Shown: piece by piece, positions 1-7,605 of the stretch | How positions within the stretch are numbered: position 1 is the stretch's first letter | Layout: every line of letters starts with the position of its first letter | Source of the DNA: JAUWCL01 sp964599375 | Lineage (GTDB): Bacteria > Krumholzibacteriota > Krumholzibacteriia > Krumholzibacteriales > Krumholzibacteriaceae | NCBI GenBank assembly: GCA_964599375.1 | Contig: CAZREW010000008.1 | Coordinates: 62,001 to 126,000, forward strand | Direction: 5' to 3' | Length of the DNA: 64,000 nt | Position numbers and translations under genes: made by a program | Notes under the pieces: model-generated | The model's database searches: none | Told to the model about the DNA's origin: nothing | What the model saw: the letters and a program-made list of their open reading frames with translations, nothing else

Positions 1-2
1 TA

Positions 3-764
3 CATAAGACGGCGATTGTCCACGAGGGTGCGCAGCTGGGCGAGAACGTCAGTATCGGACCTTATTCTGTCATAGGTCCAGACGTAGCCGTCGGCGACGG
101 GACCTCCATCGGAAGCAGTGTCCTGCTTGACGGTTTTACTACGATCGGCTCGAGGAATACGATATTTCACGGGGCGGCGCTCGGATCCCCTCCGCAGGAC
201 CTCAAATACAGCGGGGCCAGGAGCTACGTGAGGATCGGCGACGACAACACGATCAGGGAATTCGCGACTATAAACTCGGCGACCAACGAGGGGGACGCGA
301 CCACCGTTGGAAACGGCTGCCTTCTGATGGCGTACTCGCATGTAGCGCACGACTGCGTGATCGGGGACAACGTGATACTTGCCAACGCGGTGAACCTCGC
401 CGGGCACGTCACTGTGCACGAATACGCCATTCTCGGCGGGATGGTCCCGGTCCACCAGTTTGTCAGGATCGGCGCGCACGCCTTTATCGGTGGAGGGAGC
501 AGGGTGGCCAAAGACGTGCTGCCCTTTGTCAAGGTGGCCGGAAGCCCGCTGAAGGTCTCGGGCCTCAACACGGTCGGGCTCAAGCGGAGGGGATTCGAGG
601 ATCACCAGATCGAGCGTATTAAGGCGGCCTACAGGCTGATCTACCGGAGCGGGTTGAACCTGACACAGGCGATAGAGCGGATGGAGATAGAGATCGAGCC
701 GAGTCCCGAGATCGAGATACTTCTTGATTTCATCCGCGATTCGCAGCGTGGAATAACTCTCTGA
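3..764 (+). CDS. lpxA: UDP-N-acetylglucosamine O-acyltransferase LpxA (5' end cut by window)
   Basis: First enzyme of lipid A synthesis: it moves a 3-hydroxyacyl chain from acyl carrier protein to UDP-GlcNAc, or to its 3-amino analogue in some bacteria. The open frame runs from the first bases. The first residues, HKTAIVHEGA, match the usual LpxA N-terminus, so only a few codons are missing. Hexapeptide repeats of a left-handed beta-helix fill the first two thirds. Conserved LpxA motifs are visible: SHVAHDC with the catalytic His, LAGHV, PVHQF, and GLKRRGF near the start of the C-terminal helical domain. It is followed after 31 bases by a GnnA-like oxidoreductase and lpxB, an arrangement that bears on which substrate this enzyme uses. 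Confidence 0.95.
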   Translation, partial: HKTAIVHEGAQLGENVSIGPYSVIGPDVAVGDGTSIGSSVLLDGFTTIGSRNTIFHGAALGSPPQDLKYSGARSYVRIGDDNTIREFATINSATNEGDATTVGNGCLLMAYSHVAHDCVIGDNVILANAVNLAGHVTVHEYAILGGMVPVHQFVRIGAHAFIGGGSRVAKDVLPFVKVAGSPLKVSGLNTVGLKRRGFEDHQIERIKAAYRLIYRSGLNLTQAIERMEIEIEPSPEIEILLDFIRDSQRGITL

Positions 765-795
765 TCACCACACACATCGAAAAGCGGGGTACACT

Positions 796-1773
796 ATGGG
801 CGAGACCCTGGGATTGAAGGCCGGAGTCATAGGTACCGGAAGTCTCGGAAATCACCACGCGAGGATCTATGCCTCATCAGAGAAGGTCGGCGAGGTCCTT
901 CTGCAGGATTCGGACCGCGCGAAGGCTGAGGAAGTAGCGGGGCGGTGGGGCGGACGCGTCTGCGGTACTCCATCCGAGTTGCTGAGGGAGTGCGACCTGG
1001 TAAGTATATGCACGCCCGCGACCGTTCATCACCAGCTTGTACTCGAAGCGTTCTCCAACGGGGTGCACGTTCTGGTCGAGAAACCGCTCGCCGCGAATTC
1101 CGCGGAGGGGCGCGGGATGGTCGGATCGGCGAAGAAAGCAGGCCTTGTACTGCAGGTGGGGCACATAGAGAGGTTCAACGGGGCTTTCGAGGCCGCCGCC
1201 GCTCTGGTTCGCAACCCCATGTTCATAGAATGCCACAGGCTCGGCACGTTCACCCCCAGGGGGACCGACGTCTCGGTGGTGGTCGACCTGATGATCCATG
1301 ACATAGACCTGGTCCTGTCGCTGCTCGGGAGCGACCGTCTGGTAGAACTGCGCGCCTCGGGCGCCGGCGTCCTGACCGGCTCTCCCGACATCGTCAACGC
1401 CAGGCTCGAGTTCGAGGGAGGCTGCGTCGCGAACCTGACGGCGAGCAGGATCTCCCGCGAACCGCTCAGGAAGATGCGTTTCTTCGAGGAGAATCTCTAT
1501 GTATCGGCCGATCTTAGGGCGAGGTCCGTCGAGGCGTTCGGAAAGGCCGGGGATGTGCCAGTAGAACAGCTCGCTTCCGATCCGATGGCTTTCATCAGGC
1601 CGATCGAGGTCGATGTCGACGACGGCGAGCCCCTGATGAAGGAGATATATTCGTTCATCGACGCCGCCCTGGGTGTCCACGGACCGGTAGTGACCGGGGA
1701 CCAGGCTCTGCTCGCCCTCGAGACAGCCGAAATGATCCTTGAGCGGCTCAGGAAGGACCGCCCCGGCGGATGA
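796..1773 (+). CDS. Gfo/Idh/MocA-family NAD-dependent sugar oxidoreductase, GnnA-like
   Basis: A 325-residue oxidoreductase with an N-terminal Rossmann motif (GVIGTGSLGNHHARIY, residues 10-25), the family EKP motif at 95-97 and a MIHDIDLVL stretch near 166-174 that supplies the usual active-site His/Asp. It lies between lpxA and lpxB and overlaps lpxB by 4 bases (ATGA). In Acidithiobacillus ferrooxidans the enzyme in this position, GnnA, oxidises C3 of UDP-GlcNAc so that GnnB can transaminate it, giving 3-amino lipid A. No GnnB-type aminotransferase is adjacent here, so the role is inferred from family and position. A structural or regulatory role, or use of a distant aminotransferase, is also possible. 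Confidence 0.8.
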   Translation: MGETLGLKAGVIGTGSLGNHHARIYASSEKVGEVLLQDSDRAKAEEVAGRWGGRVCGTPSELLRECDLVSICTPATVHHQLVLEAFSNGVHVLVEKPLAANSAEGRGMVGSAKKAGLVLQVGHIERFNGAFEAAAALVRNPMFIECHRLGTFTPRGTDVSVVVDLMIHDIDLVLSLLGSDRLVELRASGAGVLTGSPDIVNARLEFEGGCVANLTASRISREPLRKMRFFEENLYVSADLRARSVEAFGKAGDVPVEQLASDPMAFIRPIEVDVDDGEPLMKEIYSFIDAALGVHGPVVTGDQALLALETAEMILERLRKDRPGG

Positions 1774-2888
1774 AGACTATCCTGATTACATGCGGCGAGA
1801 CCAGCGGCGATCATCACGCCGCCATGCTTATCTCCGCCATCAAGGCAAGAGAGCCGGGGACGAGGTTCATCGCCATGGGGGGAGAGGCGATGGCGGGAGC
1901 AGGCGCCGAAGTAAGATTCCCCATCAAAGACTACGCCTTCATGGGGTTTTCGGAGATCGTAGGGGGTCTTCCGAAGATAAGGCGGCTCGAACGGGAACTG
2001 GCCGTACTGCTCGAGGAAGGCGGCATCGACCTTTACATCCCCGTCGATTATCCCGGGATGAACATGAGGATAGCCGCCAGGGCGAAAGCCTTCGGTGTCC
2101 CCGTCCTCTACTTCATCAGCCCGCAGGTCTGGGCATGGGCCGGATGGAGGACGAGGAAGATGAAGAAGGTCGTCGACCTGATGGCCGTGATACTTCCCTT
2201 CGAAGTCGAATTCTACCGTGATAAGGGGATCCCCGTCGTCTTTACCGGACATCCGATGCTTGATGAGATCGATTGCCCTCCAGGCCCCAAGGAAGCGCCG
2301 GAAAGGGGCGATGACTTCGAGATCCTGCTCTTCCCGGGAAGCAGGAGGCAGGAGGTGGCCAGTCACCTCCTGCCGATGCTCGGCGCGGCCCGCCTTCTCA
2401 AGGACAGGTGGCCGGGATGCAGGTTCAGGCTTGGCGCGGCGCCGCTGATAGAAGACGGCATGCTCGCCGTCCCGCCCGGGATGGACGGATACGTCACGGT
2501 CACGAGAGGCGGCATCGGCGAGCTCGGCGGCGCGAAGCTCGTGATCGCGTCGTCCGGCACGGTGACCCTTCAGACCGCGATGTCCGGTACTCCGATGGTC
2601 GTGATATACAGGACATCGGGGCTAACGTACCTGCTTGCCAGGTCGATGGTGAAGATACCATGGATAGCGATGCCCAATGTGCTCGCAAGCGCGGCCATCG
2701 TCCCAGAGCTGATACAGGGGGAGGCGGTCCCCGGGCGGATAGCGGAAGAAGCGGACAATATCCTCGGTGACGCTCAGCGGTACAGGGAGATCTCAGGACG
2801 GCTCATGTCCCTGAGGGATTCGTTGCGGCGGGACGGCGGGATGGACGATCTCGCCGCGAGAGCTCTTGCCATGGCGGAGGAGAGATGA
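1770..2888 (+). CDS. lpxB: lipid-A-disaccharide synthase LpxB
   Basis: Glycosyltransferase (GT19) that condenses UDP-2,3-diacylglucosamine with lipid X to form the lipid A disaccharide on the inner face of the cytoplasmic membrane. The 372 residues are a normal length. Diagnostic motifs are GETSGDHHA (9-17), YPGMN, ISPQVWAW, GHPMLDEI, the PGSRRQE nucleotide-binding segment near 188, and SSGTVTLQTAMSGTPM near 259. It starts inside the stop of the upstream oxidoreductase and its own stop overlaps the next ATG, so lpxA through lpxK read as one translationally coupled operon. Confidence 0.96.
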   Translation: MKTILITCGETSGDHHAAMLISAIKAREPGTRFIAMGGEAMAGAGAEVRFPIKDYAFMGFSEIVGGLPKIRRLERELAVLLEEGGIDLYIPVDYPGMNMRIAARAKAFGVPVLYFISPQVWAWAGWRTRKMKKVVDLMAVILPFEVEFYRDKGIPVVFTGHPMLDEIDCPPGPKEAPERGDDFEILLFPGSRRQEVASHLLPMLGAARLLKDRWPGCRFRLGAAPLIEDGMLAVPPGMDGYVTVTRGGIGELGGAKLVIASSGTVTLQTAMSGTPMVVIYRTSGLTYLLARSMVKIPWIAMPNVLASAAIVPELIQGEAVPGRIAEEADNILGDAQRYREISGRLMSLRDSLRRDGGMDDLAARALAMAEER

Positions 2889-3568
2889 AGATAAGGCTCG
2901 CTCCAGGAGTGACGAGTTATTTCGCCTCGCTGCTTATCAGGGTACTCGGCGTTACCTGGCGGCTGGAGGTACGGGGAGAGGAGCGTCTCCGAAAGGCGAG
3001 GGAGATGACCGGGAGCGTCATCTTCGCCTTCTGGCACGGCAGGCTCCTGGTGCTCAGCTGGTCTCACAGGAACAGGAATGTGCAGGTTCTCGCATCTGAG
3101 CATTACGACGGCGACCTGATGGGCAGGACGATAGAATGGCTCGGATTCGGTCACCTCAAGGGATCGACGACGAGGGGAGGGGCGAAGGCGCTCAGAGAAC
3201 TCAGGGGCGTCCTTGCGCAGGGGTACGACATCGGGCTGACCGTAGACGGGCCGAAAGGGCCGAGGGGGCAGGTCCGGCAGGGGGCAACGGAGCTCAGCCG
3301 GCTCTCAGCCCGCGCGGTAGTCCCGATATCGAACACAGCGCGCGGAAGGAAGCTTTTCGGATCGTGGGACAGGTTCCAGGTCCCCGCTCCGTTCGCGAGA
3401 GTGATCGTCGAGTACGGTGAGCCTATGGCAGTACCTGAAGGAGCCGGCGCCGGAGAGAGAGAGGCCCTCAGGGCCGAGCTGGAGAGAAGGCTGGGAGAGC
3501 TGACCTCCCGCCTCGACTTGGAGATCGGTTATAAGGGCAAGGATGTATGGCCGCATGAGAGTTATTGA
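2885..3568 (+). CDS. DUF374-type lysophospholipid acyltransferase family protein
   Basis: A 227-residue acyltransferase of the LPLAT superfamily, DUF374 branch. Visible motifs are FWHGRLL near residue 49, SEHYDGDL, GSTTRGG near 92 and DGPKGPRG near 120, in the order expected for this family. Such proteins often sit with lpxB, lpxK or kdtA and are thought to add a secondary acyl chain to lipid A; that role is inferred from context. It starts in an ATGA overlap with lpxB and overlaps lpxK by up to 26 bases. No kdtA (Kdo transferase) gene is present in this operon. Confidence 0.85.
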   Translation: MKIRLAPGVTSYFASLLIRVLGVTWRLEVRGEERLRKAREMTGSVIFAFWHGRLLVLSWSHRNRNVQVLASEHYDGDLMGRTIEWLGFGHLKGSTTRGGAKALRELRGVLAQGYDIGLTVDGPKGPRGQVRQGATELSRLSARAVVPISNTARGRKLFGSWDRFQVPAPFARVIVEYGEPMAVPEGAGAGEREALRAELERRLGELTSRLDLEIGYKGKDVWPHESY

Positions 3569-4655
3569 ACGCTATTCCGGACGAATGCGGATGTTCATGG
3601 GGAGGGGGGGCTGGGCGCTACTCGCCCCTGTGAGGTTCGTTCTCTCCGTTTTGTACGGATTCCACGCGCGCGGGACTCCGGCGCCGGCGCCGAGAGGACC
3701 GGGAGCCGGCCCGAAAATAATATCAGTAGGCAACATAGAGGTCGGTGGGGGCGGCAAGACGCCGTGCGTCCTCGCGCTCGCTTCGGTTCTCTCGGCGAGG
3801 GGGCTCAAGCCTGCCGTGGTCACTAGAGGATACGGGGGAAGGGCCGCTCTCGAGGGCCGGGGAGTGATCGCCCTGCCCGGTACGGATGCTTGTGGAGACG
3901 GACTTCCTGCCGGATATGACTGTTGGCGTGGAGACGCCCGGGCTGATGCGGCCCTGGAGATCGGCGACGAGGCGGTGCTGTATCTAGGGGCCGGCCTGCC
4001 GCTCGCGGTCGACGGCGACAGGGCCCGGGGGATCGCGGCTCTAACTGAGGCGGCGGAGCCGACGCACATCATACTGGACGACGCTTTCCACAGGACATCG
4101 CTTCCGAAGGACCTCGACATCCTCCTGCTCGACGCGCAAAGGCCTTTCGGGAATCGAAGGCTCCTGCCGTACGGTACGCTGAGGGAGCCCGCGGTCGCCG
4201 CGAAAAGGGCGGGAGCCGTGATATTCACGCGCGCGTCTTCCCCTTCAGTCCCGGAGGAGGCAGCGGATATCATCAAGGGGCTGCCCGTTTTTTTCTCGAT
4301 GCATGTGCCTGTATCCCTTTCCGGCCGCGGCGGCGAGAAATACGGTGCCGCGGACCTGCGGGGCGAAAAGACCGTTCTCTTCAGCGGGATCGCCAGGCCG
4401 GAATCGTTCGAAGAGAGCGCTGCGCAGTTCGGGATCGATCCTTCAGTTTCATTCAGGTTCGACGATCATCATGCCTATTTGCCGGAAGATATAAAGGGGA
4501 TGATCGATGAGTGCGGAAGTGAAAGCGTCTTCGTGACAACAGCGAAGGACTGGGCGAAGGCTGCGCCGCTGTTCCGGGAGGATGTAAGGGTCATGAGGCT
4601 TGACATGGAGATGCAGATCGAAGACATGGAGGGATTGCTTAAGCTGGTACTCTGA
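3543..4655 (+). CDS. lpxK: tetraacyldisaccharide 4'-kinase LpxK
   Basis: Phosphorylates the 4' position of the lipid A disaccharide to give lipid IVA at the inner membrane. The 370-residue protein has an N-terminal hydrophobic stretch, a P-loop GNIEVGGGGKTP near 62-73, the LDDAFHR segment near 177 (usually DDGFQHR in this family), DAQRPFGNRRLLPYG and the C-terminal TTAKDW motif near 331. The start at 3543 has AAGGG a few bases upstream; ATG at 3555 or 3594 are alternatives that would shorten the overlap with the upstream acyltransferase gene. It is the last gene of the lipid A operon, followed by a strong hairpin. Confidence 0.93.
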   Translation: MYGRMRVIERYSGRMRMFMGRGGWALLAPVRFVLSVLYGFHARGTPAPAPRGPGAGPKIISVGNIEVGGGGKTPCVLALASVLSARGLKPAVVTRGYGGRAALEGRGVIALPGTDACGDGLPAGYDCWRGDARADAALEIGDEAVLYLGAGLPLAVDGDRARGIAALTEAAEPTHIILDDAFHRTSLPKDLDILLLDAQRPFGNRRLLPYGTLREPAVAAKRAGAVIFTRASSPSVPEEAADIIKGLPVFFSMHVPVSLSGRGGEKYGAADLRGEKTVLFSGIARPESFEESAAQFGIDPSVSFRFDDHHAYLPEDIKGMIDECGSESVFVTTAKDWAKAAPLFREDVRVMRLDMEMQIEDMEGLLKLVL

Positions 4656-4681
4656 ACGTGAGGGCCCTGCGGGAAAAGTGA

Positions 4682-4713
4682 AGCGGCCGCTCCCATTCAG
4701 GGGAGCGGCCGCT
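4682..4713. terminator. Perfect 13-bp hairpin between convergent genes, probable bidirectional terminator
   Basis: An exact inverted repeat of 13 bases (AGCGGCCGCTCCC and its complement) with a 6-base loop. It lies 26 bases after the lpxK stop and 38 bases before the end of the convergent lipoprotein gene. On the minus strand a CACTTTTCCC tract follows the stem; on the plus strand only GTTCTAT follows. The position and very stable stem suggest it stops transcription from both sides. Confidence 0.75.
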
Positions 4714-4751
4714 GTTCTATAAAACACCGGTTACCCTCTAAGCCGCGCTTT

Positions 4752-5372
4752 CTAGAAATCATCCTTATTGTTCTTTGTGATCAGAGGATCGGCGAAGTTG
4801 ACGTGCAGGCCAGCCTCGAAGGTGATCTCCCTGTTCGTCTGGACCTCGTGCCCACTGAAAGTGATCTTCGCGTTGGCGTATATCTCCTGGTTCGTGTATT
4901 CCATCGAGAGGAGAGGGTCCACAGTCTTGGCGGCGAATGGGACGAGCACTATCCAGGCCTCGACCATTTCGTCGGAGGGGACCAGAACACTTGTATTGCC
5001 TGTGAACGGTGGCAGTGGAGTCGGGCTTCCGTCGGTCGTTACGAACTCGACGGTGTAGCTCGTGACGAGGAAATCGCCGAGCGAGAGAGCGGGCTCGACC
5101 AGTCCGTCATACGGCCTGTTTGCGATAGTTACCTTGACACGGTCTTCAGTGATGTAGTCGTCCTCGAGTTTAAGGATGAAGGTCTCCTCGTAGTATAGCG
5201 AATCGCCCTGCTCGAGCACATCACAGAGATAGGGCATGCCGTCATTGATGTAACTTACATAAACGATAGTCCGGCTTTTGTAATTATCCGGCTTGTTGTC
5301 ACAGCCGACCATGACGGCGGCGCCCACTATGATCATGACTGCTGCGACAAGGCTCATCTTCCTCACTGACAT
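4752..5372 (-). CDS. Predicted lipoprotein of unknown function
   Basis: A 206-residue protein with a lipoprotein signal: basic MSVRKM, a hydrophobic core, and a lipobox VMVGC, predicting a lipid-anchored Cys near residue 24. The mature part has alternating hydrophobic and polar residues and several Thr/Val-rich stretches, compatible with a beta-sandwich. No known domain is recognised. A good SD (AGGAGGT) lies 8 bases before the ATG. It is a single gene, divergent from nadB and convergent with lpxK. Confidence 0.75.
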   Translation of the reverse strand: MSVRKMSLVAAVMIIVGAAVMVGCDNKPDNYKSRTIVYVSYINDGMPYLCDVLEQGDSLYYEETFILKLEDDYITEDRVKVTIANRPYDGLVEPALSLGDFLVTSYTVEFVTTDGSPTPLPPFTGNTSVLVPSDEMVEAWIVLVPFAAKTVDPLLSMEYTNQEIYANAKITFSGHEVQTNREITFEAGLHVNFADPLITKNNKDDF

Positions 5373-5606
5373 CGGGTAACCTCCTGATGTGTTAACTGGC
5401 TACATGGTGTTTCAACGCTCACTACGCAATGTTTGTGCCAGATTCATAACGGGACACGCATATGTATCTATATTTATATTAAAAGGTTATAGCCGCGGTG
5501 GACGGATGGGAGTCCGAATGGGGGAGAATATATGCATAATGCACTTCTTTACGTTGCGGCCGGAAACACCTATTCTCTATTATCCGGATAAGGAGGACAG
5601 CCTGTA
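5373..5606. other. 234-bp divergent intergenic region with an AT-rich core
   Basis: Separates the minus-strand lipoprotein gene from nadB. The stretch 5460-5490 is unusually AT-rich for this genome (TATGTATCTATATTTATATT) and contains several hexamers resembling -10 boxes on both strands. No convincing -35/-10 pair could be fixed, so divergent promoters are likely but not located. A good SD (AAGGAGG, 5590-5596) precedes the nadB ATG. Confidence 0.4.
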
Positions 5607-7229
5607 ATGGAAGTCGTCAGAAGCGATATACTCGTGATAGGGAGTGGTGCCGCAGGGCTCTTTTTCGCCCTGAAGGCCTCGGAATATGCCGATGTCCGGG
5701 TCATCACGAAGAAGAGGGCGGAGCAGTCGAACACGAGGTACGCCCAGGGCGGGATCGCCTCGGTAATGGACAGGGTCAGGGATTCGTTCGAGCTTCACAT
5801 ACGGGACACGATCGAGGCCGGGTGCGGCCTGTGTAACAGGGAAGTGGTCGAGACGATGGTCCGCGAGGGGCCGGACAGGATCGAGGAGCTGATCGACCTA
5901 GGCGTAAGGTTCTCGCGCGACGACAGCAGCGGGGACCTCAGGCTCGGCAGGGAAGGGGGCCATACAAGGCCGAGGATCGTGCATTACGGCGACCTGACGG
6001 GCAGGGAGCTCGAGGAGACGCTGCTGAGGGCCTGCGAGTCGAATCCCCGGATCGAGCTCGAGGAGGACAGGCTCGCCGTCGACCTTGTCACCGACGCGGA
6101 TGGAAGGGTCCGCGGATGCAACGCGATCCTCGACGGGGGAAGGATCCGCACCTACCTCGCCTCGAACACAGTCCTCGCCACGGGTGGCGCGGGAAAGATA
6201 TACCTGTATACTTCCAACCCGGACGTGGCGACCGGCGACGGCGTCGCCATGGCCTACACCGCGGGCGCGGAGATCGAGAACCTCGAGTTCGTCCAGTTTC
6301 ACCCGACCTGCCTCTATCACACTGACGCGAAATCCCGCCTCATCTCAGAGGCTCTCAGGGGAGAGGGGGCAGTGCTGCGGAGCCTCGATGGCAGGGAGTT
6401 CATGAAGGATTACGACCCCCGCGGCGAGCTCGCGCCGCGCGACATAGTAGCAAGGGCGATCGACAGCGAGATGAAGCGCAGCGGCGACAAGTATGTCCTG
6501 CTCGATATATCCCATAAGCCGGGCGAATGGCTCAGGCAGCGCTTCCCCTTTGTCTATGAGACATGCCTCGAGTTCGGCATCGATATCGCGGTAGAGCCGA
6601 TACCGGTAGTCCCCGCCGCGCACTACATGGTCGGTGGCGTGAAGGCCCGCATCGACGGGACTACCGCGCTCGATGGGCTCTTCGCGATAGGAGAGGTGGC
6701 ATCCACCGGCTGTCACGGAGCCAACAGGCTCGCGAGCAATTCCCTGCTCGAATCCCTCGTCAGCGGCGCGCACTGCGCGGCGGAGCTGGCAGGAAGGATA
6801 GAGAAGGACCGCTACGAGCCCTCGGGGGAAGATGTCCCGCCGGCCGCCGATCCGAGGGACCTCGAGACCGTTATACTCGATCACGACTGGGATCTCGCGA
6901 GGAGAGTGATGTGGGACTATGTAGGCATCGTCAGGTCGGACGAGCGCCTGCACATAGCGCGGCAGAGGATAGGCCAGATCAGACAGACGGTGAATATGCT
7001 CTTCGACGCGTACGGGATCTCCAGCGATATGGTGGAGCTCAGGAATATCGCTCTCGTAAGCTCGCTGGTCGTCGAATCGGCCTCGAAACGGAAGGAATCG
7101 CGAGGACTGCATTACAACATGGACTGGCCCGAACGGGACCCGGCCCTGGAGCGTCCCACCATACTGAGAAAGGGAACCGGACCGGCGTTTTCAACGGGCA
7201 CAGGGAAGGGACGGCATCTTGAGACATGA
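5607..7229 (+). CDS. nadB: L-aspartate oxidase NadB
   Basis: FAD-dependent enzyme that oxidises L-aspartate to iminoaspartate, the first step of de novo NAD synthesis; NadA uses the product. The 540 residues are the usual length. Motifs are the FAD-binding GSGAAGLF near residue 10, the family signature SNTRYAQGGIAS, HYGDLTGRELE, EFVQFHPTCLY, the EALRGEGAVLR active-site segment near 248, HYMVGGV near 338 and SLLESLVSGAHCA near 378. Neither nadA nor nadC is in the window. It overlaps the next small gene by 11 bases. Confidence 0.95.
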   Translation: MEVVRSDILVIGSGAAGLFFALKASEYADVRVITKKRAEQSNTRYAQGGIASVMDRVRDSFELHIRDTIEAGCGLCNREVVETMVREGPDRIEELIDLGVRFSRDDSSGDLRLGREGGHTRPRIVHYGDLTGRELEETLLRACESNPRIELEEDRLAVDLVTDADGRVRGCNAILDGGRIRTYLASNTVLATGGAGKIYLYTSNPDVATGDGVAMAYTAGAEIENLEFVQFHPTCLYHTDAKSRLISEALRGEGAVLRSLDGREFMKDYDPRGELAPRDIVARAIDSEMKRSGDKYVLLDISHKPGEWLRQRFPFVYETCLEFGIDIAVEPIPVVPAAHYMVGGVKARIDGTTALDGLFAIGEVASTGCHGANRLASNSLLESLVSGAHCAAELAGRIEKDRYEPSGEDVPPAADPRDLETVILDHDWDLARRVMWDYVGIVRSDERLHIARQRIGQIRQTVNMLFDAYGISSDMVELRNIALVSSLVVESASKRKESRGLHYNMDWPERDPALERPTILRKGTGPAFSTGTGKGRHLET

Positions 7230-7605
7230 TTCCGGCAGGTGGCGGGAGATAGACGAGGTGGCTGGAGCAGACGGTAGATACGAAAAGTATGCCTGGCGCT
7301 TCGTGCTTTCCGGCGTCGAGTCGACGATCGAAATGCTTCAATCGAACGGGCATATCTCCGGAGAGGAACTGCTCGACGGCCTTCGCGTTATTGCGTCGAA
7401 GCAGTTCGGGCCGATGGCGAAGGAAGTGCTCAACCACTGGGGAGTCTATACGACACGGGATATAGGTAACATCGTCTTCGGGCTGATCGCCGCCGGGCTT
7501 CTGGAGGACAGCGCCGAGGATTCGATAGAGGATTTCGACGATATTTTTGATTTCCGCAAGGTTTTCGAGGAAGACTATTTCGGCGACCAGCACTCCATGA
7601 CATGA
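7219..7605 (+). CDS. Minf_1886-family protein of unknown function
   Basis: A 128-residue protein with a TTG start, resembling the family NCBI names Minf_1886. The recognisable pattern is YAWRFVLSGVE, the HISGEELLDGLR segment, QFGPMAKEVLNHWG, the IGNIVFGLIAAGLL segment, and an acidic end with DSIEDFDDIFDF. The function of this family is not known to me. It overlaps nadB by 11 bases and shares an ATGA with the next gene, so it is co-translated with both. The acidic C-terminus and lack of signal or membrane segment suggest a cytoplasmic protein. Confidence 0.7.
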   Translation: MRHDSGRWREIDEVAGADGRYEKYAWRFVLSGVESTIEMLQSNGHISGEELLDGLRVIASKQFGPMAKEVLNHWGVYTTRDIGNIVFGLIAAGLLEDSAEDSIEDFDDIFDFRKVFEEDYFGDQHSMT

